DNA of 64,000 nucleotides. It comes from an uncultured Prevotellaceae bacterium. Its GTDB lineage: Bacteria > Bacteroidota > Bacteroidia > Bacteroidales > Bacteroidaceae. Position 1 is the stretch's first letter. Each line of letters starts with the position of its first letter. The stretch lies in contig CADBHI010000001.1 in NCBI GenBank assembly GCA_902794405.1, positions 1-64,000 of the forward strand, written 5' to 3'. The notes under the pieces were generated by a model. The model was not told the DNA's origin, made no database searches, and saw nothing but the letters and a program-made list of their open reading frames with translations. Both the position numbers and the translations under genes were made by a program. Positions 41,362-49,824 of the stretch are shown piece after piece.

Positions 41362-42396
41362 ATGAATATACAGATTGTAGGGCATTGGAATCAATACCTT
41401 GATACATTTCAGCCATCAGCAACTGACATATATTTCCGAGAGGAATATGTCAGCCTGTATGAAACTGATACAGAAAAGGCTGTATGCTGTGTTGTGAGTG
41501 AAGGGAAGCAGATGATGCTATTCCCTTACTTGTGTCGTACCTTTGAGTTTCAGGGGAAAGAGTATCATGACTTTGAAACAGCTTATGGTTATGGCGGTCC
41601 AGTTTGGAACAATGCGGATGACACATTCAAAGAGAAGGCATTAAAGTACATGGTGGAAGAACTGGGCAAACGAAGTTATATTGCTGGGTTTGTAAGGTTC
41701 CACCCTTTGCTCCAGAATCAAGAGATGTTTGATACCGTAGGCCGTTTGATTGCTGACAGACATACCGTTGCGATTAACCTTGACCAGACAATGGATGAGG
41801 TGTGGTCAAACGAGATACATTCCAAGAATCGTAATGTTATCCGTAAGGCTGAAAAGGCTGGATGCACATTCGTTGTAGATGACAAATATGAGCATTTAGA
41901 AGATTTCATTCGTCTATATGACTCAACGATGAATAAGCTATCTGCGGATGGCTTCTACTATTTTGATGACGATTACTATAAGCATTTGGTAGAAGGCATC
42001 CCTAGTAGTTTTCTGGGGTGTGTAAAGGATGCGGAAGGTAAGATTATCTCTTCAGCCATCTTTATGTATAGTGGCACATACGGTCACTATCATCTGTCTG
42101 GTAGTGATAAGACCCAGCTAAGTCTCTCTCCCAATAACCTGATGCTTTGGGAAGCTGCAAAAGAGTTACAGAAAAGAGGCGTGAAGCGCTTCCATCTTGG
42201 AGGTGGAACAACAGGTAATGAGGATGATTCTTTGTTCCTTTTTAAACGTAGGTTCTCAAAAGATACTTGTCAGTTCTATATAGGGAAACTAGTATTCAAT
42301 CAGGATATCTATAGTGCAATTTGTGCTGATTGGGAACAGAAGAATCCCGATAAGGCTGAGCACTACAAACATCATTTGCTGAAATATAAATACTAA
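41362..42396 (+). CDS. FemAB/GNAT-fold acyltransferase (BioF2-like)
   Basis: 344 residues from the ATG at 41362, one base after the previous stop; an in-frame ATG at 41344 inside the upstream gene is unlikely. The protein has a double GNAT layout: FRFHPLLQNQEMF-like region, IHSKNRNVIRKAEKAGCTFVV, then YYKHLVEGIPSSFLG and KRFHLGGGTTGNEDDSLFLFKRRF. This last block is the signature of the FemAB/Acetyltransf_6 family. Members transfer amino acids from aminoacyl-tRNA or acyl groups. In a nonulosonate operon it is a candidate for modifying an amino group of the sugar. Substrate unknown. Confidence 0.72.
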   Translation: MNIQIVGHWNQYLDTFQPSATDIYFREEYVSLYETDTEKAVCCVVSEGKQMMLFPYLCRTFEFQGKEYHDFETAYGYGGPVWNNADDTFKEKALKYMVEELGKRSYIAGFVRFHPLLQNQEMFDTVGRLIADRHTVAINLDQTMDEVWSNEIHSKNRNVIRKAEKAGCTFVVDDKYEHLEDFIRLYDSTMNKLSADGFYYFDDDYYKHLVEGIPSSFLGCVKDAEGKIISSAIFMYSGTYGHYHLSGSDKTQLSLSPNNLMLWEAAKELQKRGVKRFHLGGGTTGNEDDSLFLFKRRFSKDTCQFYIGKLVFNQDIYSAICADWEQKNPDKAEHYKHHLLKYKY

Positions 42397-42400
42397 GATA

Positions 42401-43399
42401 ATGAGCGTATATATTATCGCAGAAGCAGGAGTAAACCATAACGGTAAACTTGACTTGGCATTGAAACTATGCGATGCCGCCAAGGAAGCAGGTGTGGATG
42501 CCGTAAAGTTCCAGACTTGGAAGACGGAAAACATAGTCACCGCACAGGCACGTCAAGCTGCTTATCAAACCGAGAATACTGGTAAGGAAGAAAGCCAGTA
42601 TGATATGCTGAAGAATCTGGAACTGAGCTATGATCATTTCCGTACTATTCAGAACTATTGCAAGAAAATTGGTATAGATTTTCTTTCCACACCAGATGAG
42701 GAAGAGAGTCTTGAATTTCTAGTCTCATTAGGTCTACCGTTCATTAAGGTGGGGTCTGGTGAAGTGACCAACATCCCTTATTTGCGCAAGATTGGATCTT
42801 GCAAAATGCCGGTTATCCTCTCTACGGGAATGTCAAACATTGGTCAGGTGGCAACTGCATACGATACGTTGTTACAGGCTGGGGCCAAGGAAGTGAGCCT
42901 GCTACATTGCACAACAAATTATCCTTGTCCTATGGATGAGGTAAACCTGAAAGCAATGCTTACGCTCAGAGAGGCTTTCAAATGCCATGTGGGATATTCA
43001 GACCATACTATGGGGACTGAAGTTCCTGTTGCAGCAGTTGCTTTAGGGGCAGAGATTATTGAGAAGCATTTCACGCTTGACCGCACAATGGAAGGCCCTG
43101 ACCACAAGGCCTCGCTTGAACCAGCAGAATTGAAACTGATGGTGCAACAGATTCGGAATATTGAGGCCGCCCTTGGTGATGGAATCAAGCGCCCTAATAA
43201 GAGCGAAGCAGAGAATGCCAAGGTGGTACAGAAGTCTATCTTGGCAAAGAGACCTATAAAGAAGGGTGAAGTGCTGTCAGAAGATAATCTAGTTGCTAAA
43301 AGAGCAGGTGCCGGTATCAGTTCTGTTCACTGGGATGTCGTGGTAGGAACCAAGGCTTTGCAAGATTACGATGTTGATGAACCTATTAAACTATATTGA
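42401..43399 (+). CDS. neuB: Nonulosonate synthase, NeuB/LegI family
   Basis: 332 residues. The TIM barrel starts IIAEAGVNHNGKLDLALKL, followed by VDAVKFQTWKTENIV, DFLSTPDEEESLEFL, HCTTNYPCP and GYSDHTMG, which hold the metal- and phosphoenolpyruvate-binding residues. The C-terminal SAF (antifreeze-like) domain begins at AKRPIKKGEVL near residue 280. The enzyme condenses a hexosamine with PEP to make a nine-carbon acid. Next to a LegC aminotransferase, the product is more likely legionaminic-type than Neu5Ac. The gene ends in TTGA overlapping the start of the cytidylyltransferase. Confidence 0.93.
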   Translation: MSVYIIAEAGVNHNGKLDLALKLCDAAKEAGVDAVKFQTWKTENIVTAQARQAAYQTENTGKEESQYDMLKNLELSYDHFRTIQNYCKKIGIDFLSTPDEEESLEFLVSLGLPFIKVGSGEVTNIPYLRKIGSCKMPVILSTGMSNIGQVATAYDTLLQAGAKEVSLLHCTTNYPCPMDEVNLKAMLTLREAFKCHVGYSDHTMGTEVPVAAVALGAEIIEKHFTLDRTMEGPDHKASLEPAELKLMVQQIRNIEAALGDGIKRPNKSEAENAKVVQKSILAKRPIKKGEVLSEDNLVAKRAGAGISSVHWDVVVGTKALQDYDVDEPIKLY

Positions 43400-44094
43400 T
43401 TGTGGAAGTATTAGTAGTTATCCCTGCAAGGGGTGGTAGTAAAGGAATACCTTACAAAAATATAAAGCCATTGGCTGGCAAACCTTTGATTTGCTATAGC
43501 ATTGATGTGGCTCGTCAGTTCACAACGGATGAGAATATCTGTGTCACCACTGATGATGACAAGATAATCGAGGTGGTTGAGAACTATGGACTTAAGGTAC
43601 CATTTAAGCGTCCTGATTATCTGGCTACAGATACTTGTGGTAGTAATGAAGTGATTCAGCACGCTTGGAAGTTCTTTGCTGATAAGGGTAAGCATTATGA
43701 TGCAGTATTGCTTTTACAACCTACTTCTCCATTCCGTAAGGTTGAATTCTTGAAGGAGGCAGTTGCATTATATGATGAGAGCATAGATATGGTGACAAGT
43801 GTGAAGTTGTCTTCTTGTAATCCTTATTACGATGGTTTTGAAGAGAATGAGGAAGGATTGCTTACTATCAGTAAGGGTGATGGTACCATAGAACGTCGAC
43901 AGGATGCACCTAGTGTATGGCAGCAGAACGGTTCCATATATGTGATCAATTCAAAATCACTGATGGAAAAAGGTATGGCACACTTTACCAGAATTCGTAA
44001 ATACGCCATGTCTGAGTTGTATTCTATTGATATTGACAATCCATTTGACTGGAAAGTCGCTGAATTGATATTAGAAGAAAAATTGTTAGGATGA
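43396..44094 (+). CDS. neuA: CMP-nonulosonate cytidylyltransferase, NeuA/LegF family
   Basis: 232 residues. VVIPARGGSKGIPYKNIKPLAGKPL is the nucleotide-binding opening of CMP-sialate synthetases. LLLQPTSPFRK and WQQNGSIYVIN are the other conserved blocks. It activates the nine-carbon acid with CTP for transfer. The start is either the TTG at 43396, overlapping the neuB stop, or the GTG at 43402; both are non-ATG. The 3' end overlaps the next gene by 4 bp (ATGA). The length is of the short, single-domain type without an esterase domain. Confidence 0.92.
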   Translation: MIVEVLVVIPARGGSKGIPYKNIKPLAGKPLICYSIDVARQFTTDENICVTTDDDKIIEVVENYGLKVPFKRPDYLATDTCGSNEVIQHAWKFFADKGKHYDAVLLLQPTSPFRKVEFLKEAVALYDESIDMVTSVKLSSCNPYYDGFEENEEGLLTISKGDGTIERRQDAPSVWQQNGSIYVINSKSLMEKGMAHFTRIRKYAMSELYSIDIDNPFDWKVAELILEEKLLG

Positions 44095-45131
44095 TGAAGA
44101 ACCATATCATTAGCAAGGATATTACTTTATTGGAGGCGCTCTCTTGTATTAACAGTGTAGCACCAGAACCACTTGTGCTTTTTGTCTTAGACGATGAGAA
44201 CCGGATGGTAGGAACTCTCACAGATGGAGATTCCCGTAGAGCATTAATCGCTGGCGCCTCTGTGAATGACAAGGTTGAAAAGATTATGCACAAAAGCTTC
44301 AACTATATGAAGGTTGAAGACCTGGATAATGTCAAGGAGATTAAACGCCAGCGGGATTTAATGATGCGTTTAGTTCCAATACTGGATAAAGAGCATCATA
44401 TCGTTGAAATCATCAATCTTGAGAGATATAAGACAAGGCTTCCCATTGATGCTGTTCTGATGGCTGGAGGTAAAGGGGAAAGATTGCGCCCTTTGACGGA
44501 AAAGACGCCAAAACCTTTACTAAAGGTAGGTGATAAGGCTATCATTGATCATAACATTGATAGGCTGGTTAGTTATGGCGTGAAGCATATATCAGTAACT
44601 GTCAACTATTTGAAAGAACAGTTAGAGGAGCACTTTGCTGAACCACGAGGAGAGGTGAAAGTGCAAACGGTTAGAGAACCAAAGTACCTTGGTACGATAG
44701 GTAGTATCCGTTTTGTTAAGGAATTCTACAATGATACTGTGCTGGTAATGAATAGCGACCTGTTCACCAATATCAATTATGAGGACTTCTATCTGCATTT
44801 TAAGGAGCATGATGCGGATATGAGTGTGGCAGCTGTTCCGTATGATGTAGATATTCCTCTTGGCATTCTGAATTTGGATGGGCGGAATATCACTGGACTA
44901 TCAGAAAAGCCCCATTTTGGATACTATGCAAACGCTGGTATTTATCTAATAAAGAAATCTGCCTTGAAGTTAATACCTGAAGACAAGATGTTCCATTCTA
45001 CAGACTTGGTTGAGGCGTTGATTGCTACAGGTAGAAAGGTGATTCGTTTCCCGCTTAATGGCACTTGGATAGACATTGGAACTCCTCAGGAGTTTAGGAG
45101 AGCGAATGATATGGTGAAACACATGCATTGA
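44091..45131 (+). CDS. ptmE: PtmE/LegE-type sugar-1-phosphate nucleotidyltransferase with CBS domains
   Basis: 346 residues in two parts. Residues 1-115 are a CBS pair (VLFVLDDENRMVGTLTDGDSRRAL), and 117-346 are an NTP transferase domain starting AVLMAGGKGERLRPLTEKTPKPL and ending NGTWIDIGTPQEF. This architecture is that of PtmE, which makes GDP-glucosamine at the start of legionaminic acid synthesis in Campylobacter jejuni, a route that uses GDP- rather than UDP-linked intermediates. Its presence is the strongest sign that the pathway yields a legionaminic-type acid. GlcN-1-P would come from GlmM, also in the window. Confidence 0.87.
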   Translation: MMKNHIISKDITLLEALSCINSVAPEPLVLFVLDDENRMVGTLTDGDSRRALIAGASVNDKVEKIMHKSFNYMKVEDLDNVKEIKRQRDLMMRLVPILDKEHHIVEIINLERYKTRLPIDAVLMAGGKGERLRPLTEKTPKPLLKVGDKAIIDHNIDRLVSYGVKHISVTVNYLKEQLEEHFAEPRGEVKVQTVREPKYLGTIGSIRFVKEFYNDTVLVMNSDLFTNINYEDFYLHFKEHDADMSVAAVPYDVDIPLGILNLDGRNITGLSEKPHFGYYANAGIYLIKKSALKLIPEDKMFHSTDLVEALIATGRKVIRFPLNGTWIDIGTPQEFRRANDMVKHMH

Positions 45132-45152
45132 TGTCATTTGCGAATTGAAAGA

Positions 45153-46685
45153 ATGCTATTACCACCTATGAGATCAAGTAACGCTAAGTTCGTTGTTATT
45201 TTGTCCTTATTGCTATTTACTCCTTTATTCTCACAAGGGAGTGAAACAACGAGTGTGAAAAATTCATCAGCAGGTGCTTATGAATGTGTCATATTGCGCA
45301 AAGGCGTTCCTTTGGGACGACAAATGAAGAAAAAACATGTTGTCTACGAAATCAAATACAATTTTGATCTTAGAGGAGAAACGGTTCTGATACCTTCAGA
45401 CTGTATCTTGAAATTTAATGGTGGGCATTTGGCTAACGGAACCATTGTATTTAATAACACTATCATAGAGTCTGCCTATAGTGACGTATTTAATCAGATA
45501 GCCGTAAGTGGGTCCATTGCGAACCGAGAAGTCTGGCTTTCATGGTGGAAATTGGCTTATAACATGCATTCCAATGATGCCATTCTTATCAACCAGGTTA
45601 TAGAAGCAATAGATAACTGCATCTTTTATTATGATATAAAGAACAACATCTATGTGGGCACTGATAAGACAGACGGAAGCAGTGAGGAGACTATCGCTTT
45701 TTTGAATAAGCATAACCTAACTATTATACAGCCAACAGAATACTATACCATACTCAGAGGTCGCTCAACAACAGGTAGTGTGGTAAGGTGTAAAAAGAAT
45801 AAGTATATTATCATCGACGGTTTAAAGGTGGATGGTGGTAATGTTTATTACAAGAAATGGGGTGAGAATGGTATTGGAGTTGTGGGTAATGAAAAAGTAC
45901 TGATAGAGAATTGCAGCATTAAGAACTGCTATAGCAATTGTTTCCACGAAACCGCAAGTGGTGATATGACTAATAAAACTTATCCATCATGGGGCTCCGG
46001 CGGGAAAGGCATACAAATAGAAGGTGGTACAGTAAGCACGCAAGTGACAATTAGAAACAATACTATTAAAACATCTTATATAGGCATTTCAAATAATGCA
46101 TCCAATCTGGAGAATATTACTCTTGATGGCAATTATATTGACTCCTGTTACATGTCACTGGTTCTTCTGCGGCTGAATAATAATATCAAAATGAATGTGA
46201 ATGTTAGTAACACGATTATCTCTAATAATACAGGTGATGTTGGTGCTATCTGCATGGGGAACGTAGCGAATGTGAACATGTTCAATACCCAAGTGAGGGG
46301 GTATGATAAACTCAAATCGTTACTCAGAGGATGTTTCTCATATTGCAATATCCAAATGATTGTGAACCAAGAGTGTGAGAATCTGATTGACGCGGCACTA
46401 TATAGGGACAATCCGGAGGGCTCTGAAGCATTGCATAATAGTGTGATGATTATAGCAGACAAGAGTTGTGACTACATCATTAACACGTCATCGGGCGTCA
46501 TTCCTAAAAAGGACGGAAGCACACATGTAGAATATGTGGGTGGCACTTTTGACATTACCGTCCAAGGTGGTGTGAATAAAAAATCTATTGTTCTTCCGGC
46601 AGATAATAGAACAACACAATTCAAAGTGAGAATGGGTGATGTTTATAAGAGTGGAACAGTAAATACGATAAACAGTAATAGATAA
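45153..46685 (+). CDS. Secreted right-handed beta-helix protein
   Basis: 510 residues from ATG 45153 (ATG 45168 is also possible; a TTG at 45138 is less likely). A signal peptide (FVVILSLLLFTPLFSQG) directs export. The body has the irregular strand-turn repeats of parallel beta-helices: GIGVVGNEKVLIENCSIKN, TIRNNTIKTSYIGISNNASN and ITLDGNYIDSCYMSL. It contains many Asn-rich turns. Such proteins bind or cleave polysaccharide. In a capsule locus it may trim or modify the polymer outside the cytoplasm, but no catalytic residues can be named. It lies between the nonulosonate genes and a pair of gene remnants. Confidence 0.7.
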   Translation: MLLPPMRSSNAKFVVILSLLLFTPLFSQGSETTSVKNSSAGAYECVILRKGVPLGRQMKKKHVVYEIKYNFDLRGETVLIPSDCILKFNGGHLANGTIVFNNTIIESAYSDVFNQIAVSGSIANREVWLSWWKLAYNMHSNDAILINQVIEAIDNCIFYYDIKNNIYVGTDKTDGSSEETIAFLNKHNLTIIQPTEYYTILRGRSTTGSVVRCKKNKYIIIDGLKVDGGNVYYKKWGENGIGVVGNEKVLIENCSIKNCYSNCFHETASGDMTNKTYPSWGSGGKGIQIEGGTVSTQVTIRNNTIKTSYIGISNNASNLENITLDGNYIDSCYMSLVLLRLNNNIKMNVNVSNTIISNNTGDVGAICMGNVANVNMFNTQVRGYDKLKSLLRGCFSYCNIQMIVNQECENLIDAALYRDNPEGSEALHNSVMIIADKSCDYIINTSSGVIPKKDGSTHVEYVGGTFDITVQGGVNKKSIVLPADNRTTQFKVRMGDVYKSGTVNTINSNR

Positions 46686-46690
46686 TAAGT

Positions 46691-46801
46691 TATAGTTATA
46701 TATATAGACGCTTTTTCAAGAGGCTATTTGACATTTTGATAGGACTCGTAGCATTGCCTTTTGTGCTTCTGTTTATTATAGTGGTGTCCCCGCAAAGATA
46801 A
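46691..46801 (+). pseudogene. Remnant of an initiating sugar transferase (N-terminus)
   Basis: Without a start codon, the frame reads RRFFKRLFDILIGLVALPF, closely matching the first membrane helix of the sugar transferase at 47998 ([19 protein letters not shown]). It breaks off at about 46780, where another gene fragment begins, and ends in a stop at 46799. Confidence 0.75.
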
Positions 46802-46953
46802 TCAGGTATCGTTTTCCCTCAGATACTATTGATAGACTGGTCAAGGTGCAATGGTGGTCGTTACCTGAAGAACTAATAAAAAAGAACATACATCTATTTC
46901 AATCGGATTCGATTGATCTTGATACTTTAGAATCTTTAAAGCAATTAATATGA
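46783..46953 (+). pseudogene. Remnant of a CatB-type acetyltransferase (C-terminus)
   Basis: The frame GVPAKIIRYRFPSDTIDRL, then WWSLPEELIKKNIHLF, is the C-terminal tail of hexapeptide acetyltransferases of the CatB/xenobiotic type. It stops at 46951-46953, overlapping the ATG of the next gene (ATGA). The beta-helix part is gone and it is joined directly to the sugar transferase remnant. Confidence 0.8.
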
Positions 46954-47957
46954 TTATAGTAATTGGCGCAACAAGTTTTATCGGTGTTCATACCGTCACC
47001 GAATTGGTCAATCAAGGATGCGAAGTCCTTGTGACTGGACGTAAAAACAGATTTAAAGAGCACTATGATGCCCTTGGGGTGAAGTATATGAATCTTGATC
47101 TCAATAACGAAGCAGATTTCGAACAGCTTCCCAAGACCGGAGTAGAAGGAGTAATACTACTTGCGGGTCTTCTTCCGGCCAATGCTCCCGTGAATCTGGA
47201 CGAAGATGAAAATGCAGCAGATTACTTCCGTATTAACGTGATTGGAACCATCAACGTGTTAGAGTATTGCCGCAAGAACGGGATCAAACGAGTAATCTCC
47301 ACTTGCTCTTATGCAGATGTGCGTGGTGCCTGGAGTGCAACAAAACGCATCACGGAGGAAGAACCTCGCGACTTCATATATACTGGCGATCATGCTGTGT
47401 ATGTGATTTCCAAGAATGCGGCCAACGATGTGATGGAGTATTACAATCAGCAGCATGGAATGAAGAACGCAGTGTTCAGATTCCCTACTGTTTTTGGTGT
47501 TACACCACACATGTCACTGTTTGTGAACGGGGAGATGAAAAAATCTGGTTTTCAAATTTTCATGGAGAAGGCAGAGAAGGCAGAAGACATTACAGTATTT
47601 GGTAATCCCAAGATGATTCGAGATGTGGGCTATGTGAAGGATATTGCTCATGCTTTCTATTTGGCTATCAAGAGCGAGAATACATACGGGCTTTACAATA
47701 TGACAGCAGGAAATGGCGTAACACTCCAGGAGCAAGCAGAGGTGATGCGTGATGTGTTTGGCCCAGCAGATGGTCGCAGGAGCCGGATTCTCTATAAGCC
47801 TGAAGTACAGAATAATACTCCTTCTTATCTTTTCTCTATGGAAAAAGCCAAAAGAGATTTTGGCTTTGAACCCAAGTTCAAGACATACCGCCAGATGATG
47901 GAGGACTTTAAGAAAGACTGGGATAACAACTTGTATCGTGATTTGTTTAAGTATTGA
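46950..47957 (+). CDS. NAD-dependent epimerase/dehydratase (extended SDR)
   Basis: 335 residues. IVIGATSFIGVHTV is the nucleotide-binding glycine loop, YVISKNAAND holds the catalytic Tyr and Lys, and FRFPTVFGV follows as in sugar epimerases. The product is a nucleotide-sugar epimerase, dehydratase or reductase of the polysaccharide pathway; the exact reaction is not evident. Its start overlaps the stop of the acetyltransferase remnant, showing it was once coupled to an intact CatB-type gene. A short repeat-like phrase (GAACACGAATCTCACGGATT) lies between it and the sugar transferase. Confidence 0.8.
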   Translation: MIIVIGATSFIGVHTVTELVNQGCEVLVTGRKNRFKEHYDALGVKYMNLDLNNEADFEQLPKTGVEGVILLAGLLPANAPVNLDEDENAADYFRINVIGTINVLEYCRKNGIKRVISTCSYADVRGAWSATKRITEEEPRDFIYTGDHAVYVISKNAANDVMEYYNQQHGMKNAVFRFPTVFGVTPHMSLFVNGEMKKSGFQIFMEKAEKAEDITVFGNPKMIRDVGYVKDIAHAFYLAIKSENTYGLYNMTAGNGVTLQEQAEVMRDVFGPADGRRSRILYKPEVQNNTPSYLFSMEKAKRDFGFEPKFKTYRQMMEDFKKDWDNNLYRDLFKY

Positions 47958-47997
47958 TAGACGAACACGAATCTCACGGATTAAACGAATTTAATTT

Positions 47998-48585
47998 ATG
48001 TATAAGCATTTCTTTAAGAGGCTGATAGATTCTATCATTGCTTTGATTGCATTTCCATTCGTGTTGCTGCTTTGCATCTTCGTATGGATTGCTATTAAGT
48101 TTGATGATGGTGGCCCGCTGTTCCACATGGCTTCACGTATTGGTAAGGAAGGAAAGATATTCAAGATGTTTAAGTTCCGTTCTATGATTGTGAATGCTCC
48201 TGATTTGAGAATGGAGGATGGTAGTACTTACAATGCGGAAGATGACCCTCGTGTAACAAAGGTTGGAAGATTTTTGCGCAAGACCAGTCTAGATGAAATC
48301 CCGCAGTTGCTGAATGTACTGATAGGTGATATGGCTTTGATTGGTCCTAGACCTGACTCGGCTTTCTATCTAGAGCATTATACGCCCGAAGAGAGGGTTA
48401 TCTTGACGGTACGTCCAGGCATTACTGGATGGAATCAAGCAATAAATAGGAATAGTGTAGGAACAAAAGAGAAGCTGCAGGCAGATATTTACTATGTGGA
48501 GCATCTTTCTTTTTTGTTTGACTGTAAGGTGATCTGGTTAACTATCAAGACTGTTTTATCTCATAAAGACGTATATCGCGCATAA
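47998..48585 (+). CDS. Initiating phosphosugar transferase (PglC-like)
   Basis: 195 residues, the small monotopic form. One membrane segment ([20 protein letters not shown]) is followed by KMFKFRSM, a [23 protein letters not shown] block with the catalytic Asp-Glu pair, and LIGPRPDS. This is the catalytic core of polyprenol phosphate sugar-phosphate transferases. It loads the first sugar of the repeat unit on undecaprenyl phosphate at the inner membrane. An N-terminal fragment of a near-identical gene lies 1.3 kb upstream. Followed by an ATP-grasp enzyme and a glycosyltransferase. Confidence 0.9.
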   Translation: MYKHFFKRLIDSIIALIAFPFVLLLCIFVWIAIKFDDGGPLFHMASRIGKEGKIFKMFKFRSMIVNAPDLRMEDGSTYNAEDDPRVTKVGRFLRKTSLDEIPQLLNVLIGDMALIGPRPDSAFYLEHYTPEERVILTVRPGITGWNQAINRNSVGTKEKLQADIYYVEHLSFLFDCKVIWLTIKTVLSHKDVYRA

Positions 48586-48627
48586 CGCGAACGATAATGA
48601 TAACCTTAACGAAAGGTGAATATATAA

Positions 48628-49824
48628 ATGAAGAAACTGATGGTATTGGCGGCGGGTCTGTTACAGATACCCGTCATCAAGAAAGCCCGTGAGATGGGCT
48701 ACTATGTAATAGCCGTTGATGACGCCCCCAATGCTCCTGGAATGGCATTGGCTGATAAGGCTATTGTCCCGGGTGGACTAATGAATGAAGAGAAGTTAGT
48801 GGCTATTGCTAAAGAAGAGCAGATTGATGGTGTGATACATCCTTGCTCAGAAGTGGCCATGAATGTGATGGGACGTATCAATGATGAGTTGCACCTGTGT
48901 GGTATTTCCAAAGAGATTGCTATCAGAGCTACCAATAAACACCTGATGCGAGAGGCTTTTGAAGCATACGGAGCACCAAGTCCGAAATCCATTTTAACGA
49001 AGGATGAAGAAGATGCATGGAATACGTTCTGCAATGAGTTCGATACGAATGCTATATTGAAGCCCTCACGCAATAGTGGTTCTCGCGGTATTGCCAAGGT
49101 GGAGAAGGGAATCAGCAAAGAAACGTTTGTGAGTCTCTATCAGAGGGCGTTGAATGAAAGCCGTGACCATCAAGTTTTGATAGAGCAGTTTATAGAAGGC
49201 CCTGAGTTCTCTGTTGAGGTAATTGTTTGGAAAGGCGAGCCACACGTGTTGGCGGTAACAGATAAAAAGACTACGGAGGCTCCATACTTTGTTGAGTTGG
49301 GTCATAATCAGCCTTCGGTTTATCCTGTTGATATTCAGGAGAAACTGAAAGCAGGTGCTATGGCAGGATGCAAAGCTTTAGGTTTGACCTATTGTGCTGC
49401 ACACTGTGAACTGAAAGTGCAGAATGGTGAAGCATACCTGATGGAGATTGGTGCCAGAATGGGAGGAGATTTTATATCTACGGAACTGACTCACCTGAGC
49501 AGTGGTATTGATATGGTGGCTGCTACAATTAATGTGGTGTTGGGTGTAGAACCTAACTTGAATCCTGTGGAGGAGAAACATGGGGTATGCATTCGCTATT
49601 TCACGCCAAAGCCAGGTAGGTTAATATCATTTACAGGCTTTGAGCCTTTTAGTGATCCTCATATCTATCAGATGGAGCTATATCACAGGCCTGGCGATAT
49701 TATTCCAGAAGTAAAATCTAGTCTTGATAGATCTGGTCATGTTATCGTAATAGCACCAACAGCACAAGAGGCAATCTGCAAGGCTGATAAAATAATTGAG
49801 GAAGTAAAGTTTGTTACAAAATGA
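48628..49824 (+). CDS. ATP-grasp ligase
   Basis: 398 residues with a biotin-carboxylase/PurK-like three-domain ATP-grasp fold. The N-terminal pre-ATP domain starts MVLAAGLLQIPVIKKA. ILKPSRNSGSRGIAKVEKG and VLIEQFIEGPEFSVEVIV bind ATP, and YLMEIGARMGGDF carries the metal-binding Glu and Asn-equivalent region. Such enzymes form amide or ester bonds between a carboxylate and an amine. In this locus it may add an amino acid to a sugar acid or amino sugar. The stop overlaps the next start (ATGA), so it is coupled to the glycosyltransferase. Confidence 0.82.
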   Translation: MKKLMVLAAGLLQIPVIKKAREMGYYVIAVDDAPNAPGMALADKAIVPGGLMNEEKLVAIAKEEQIDGVIHPCSEVAMNVMGRINDELHLCGISKEIAIRATNKHLMREAFEAYGAPSPKSILTKDEEDAWNTFCNEFDTNAILKPSRNSGSRGIAKVEKGISKETFVSLYQRALNESRDHQVLIEQFIEGPEFSVEVIVWKGEPHVLAVTDKKTTEAPYFVELGHNQPSVYPVDIQEKLKAGAMAGCKALGLTYCAAHCELKVQNGEAYLMEIGARMGGDFISTELTHLSSGIDMVAATINVVLGVEPNLNPVEEKHGVCIRYFTPKPGRLISFTGFEPFSDPHIYQMELYHRPGDIIPEVKSSLDRSGHVIVIAPTAQEAICKADKIIEEVKFVTK

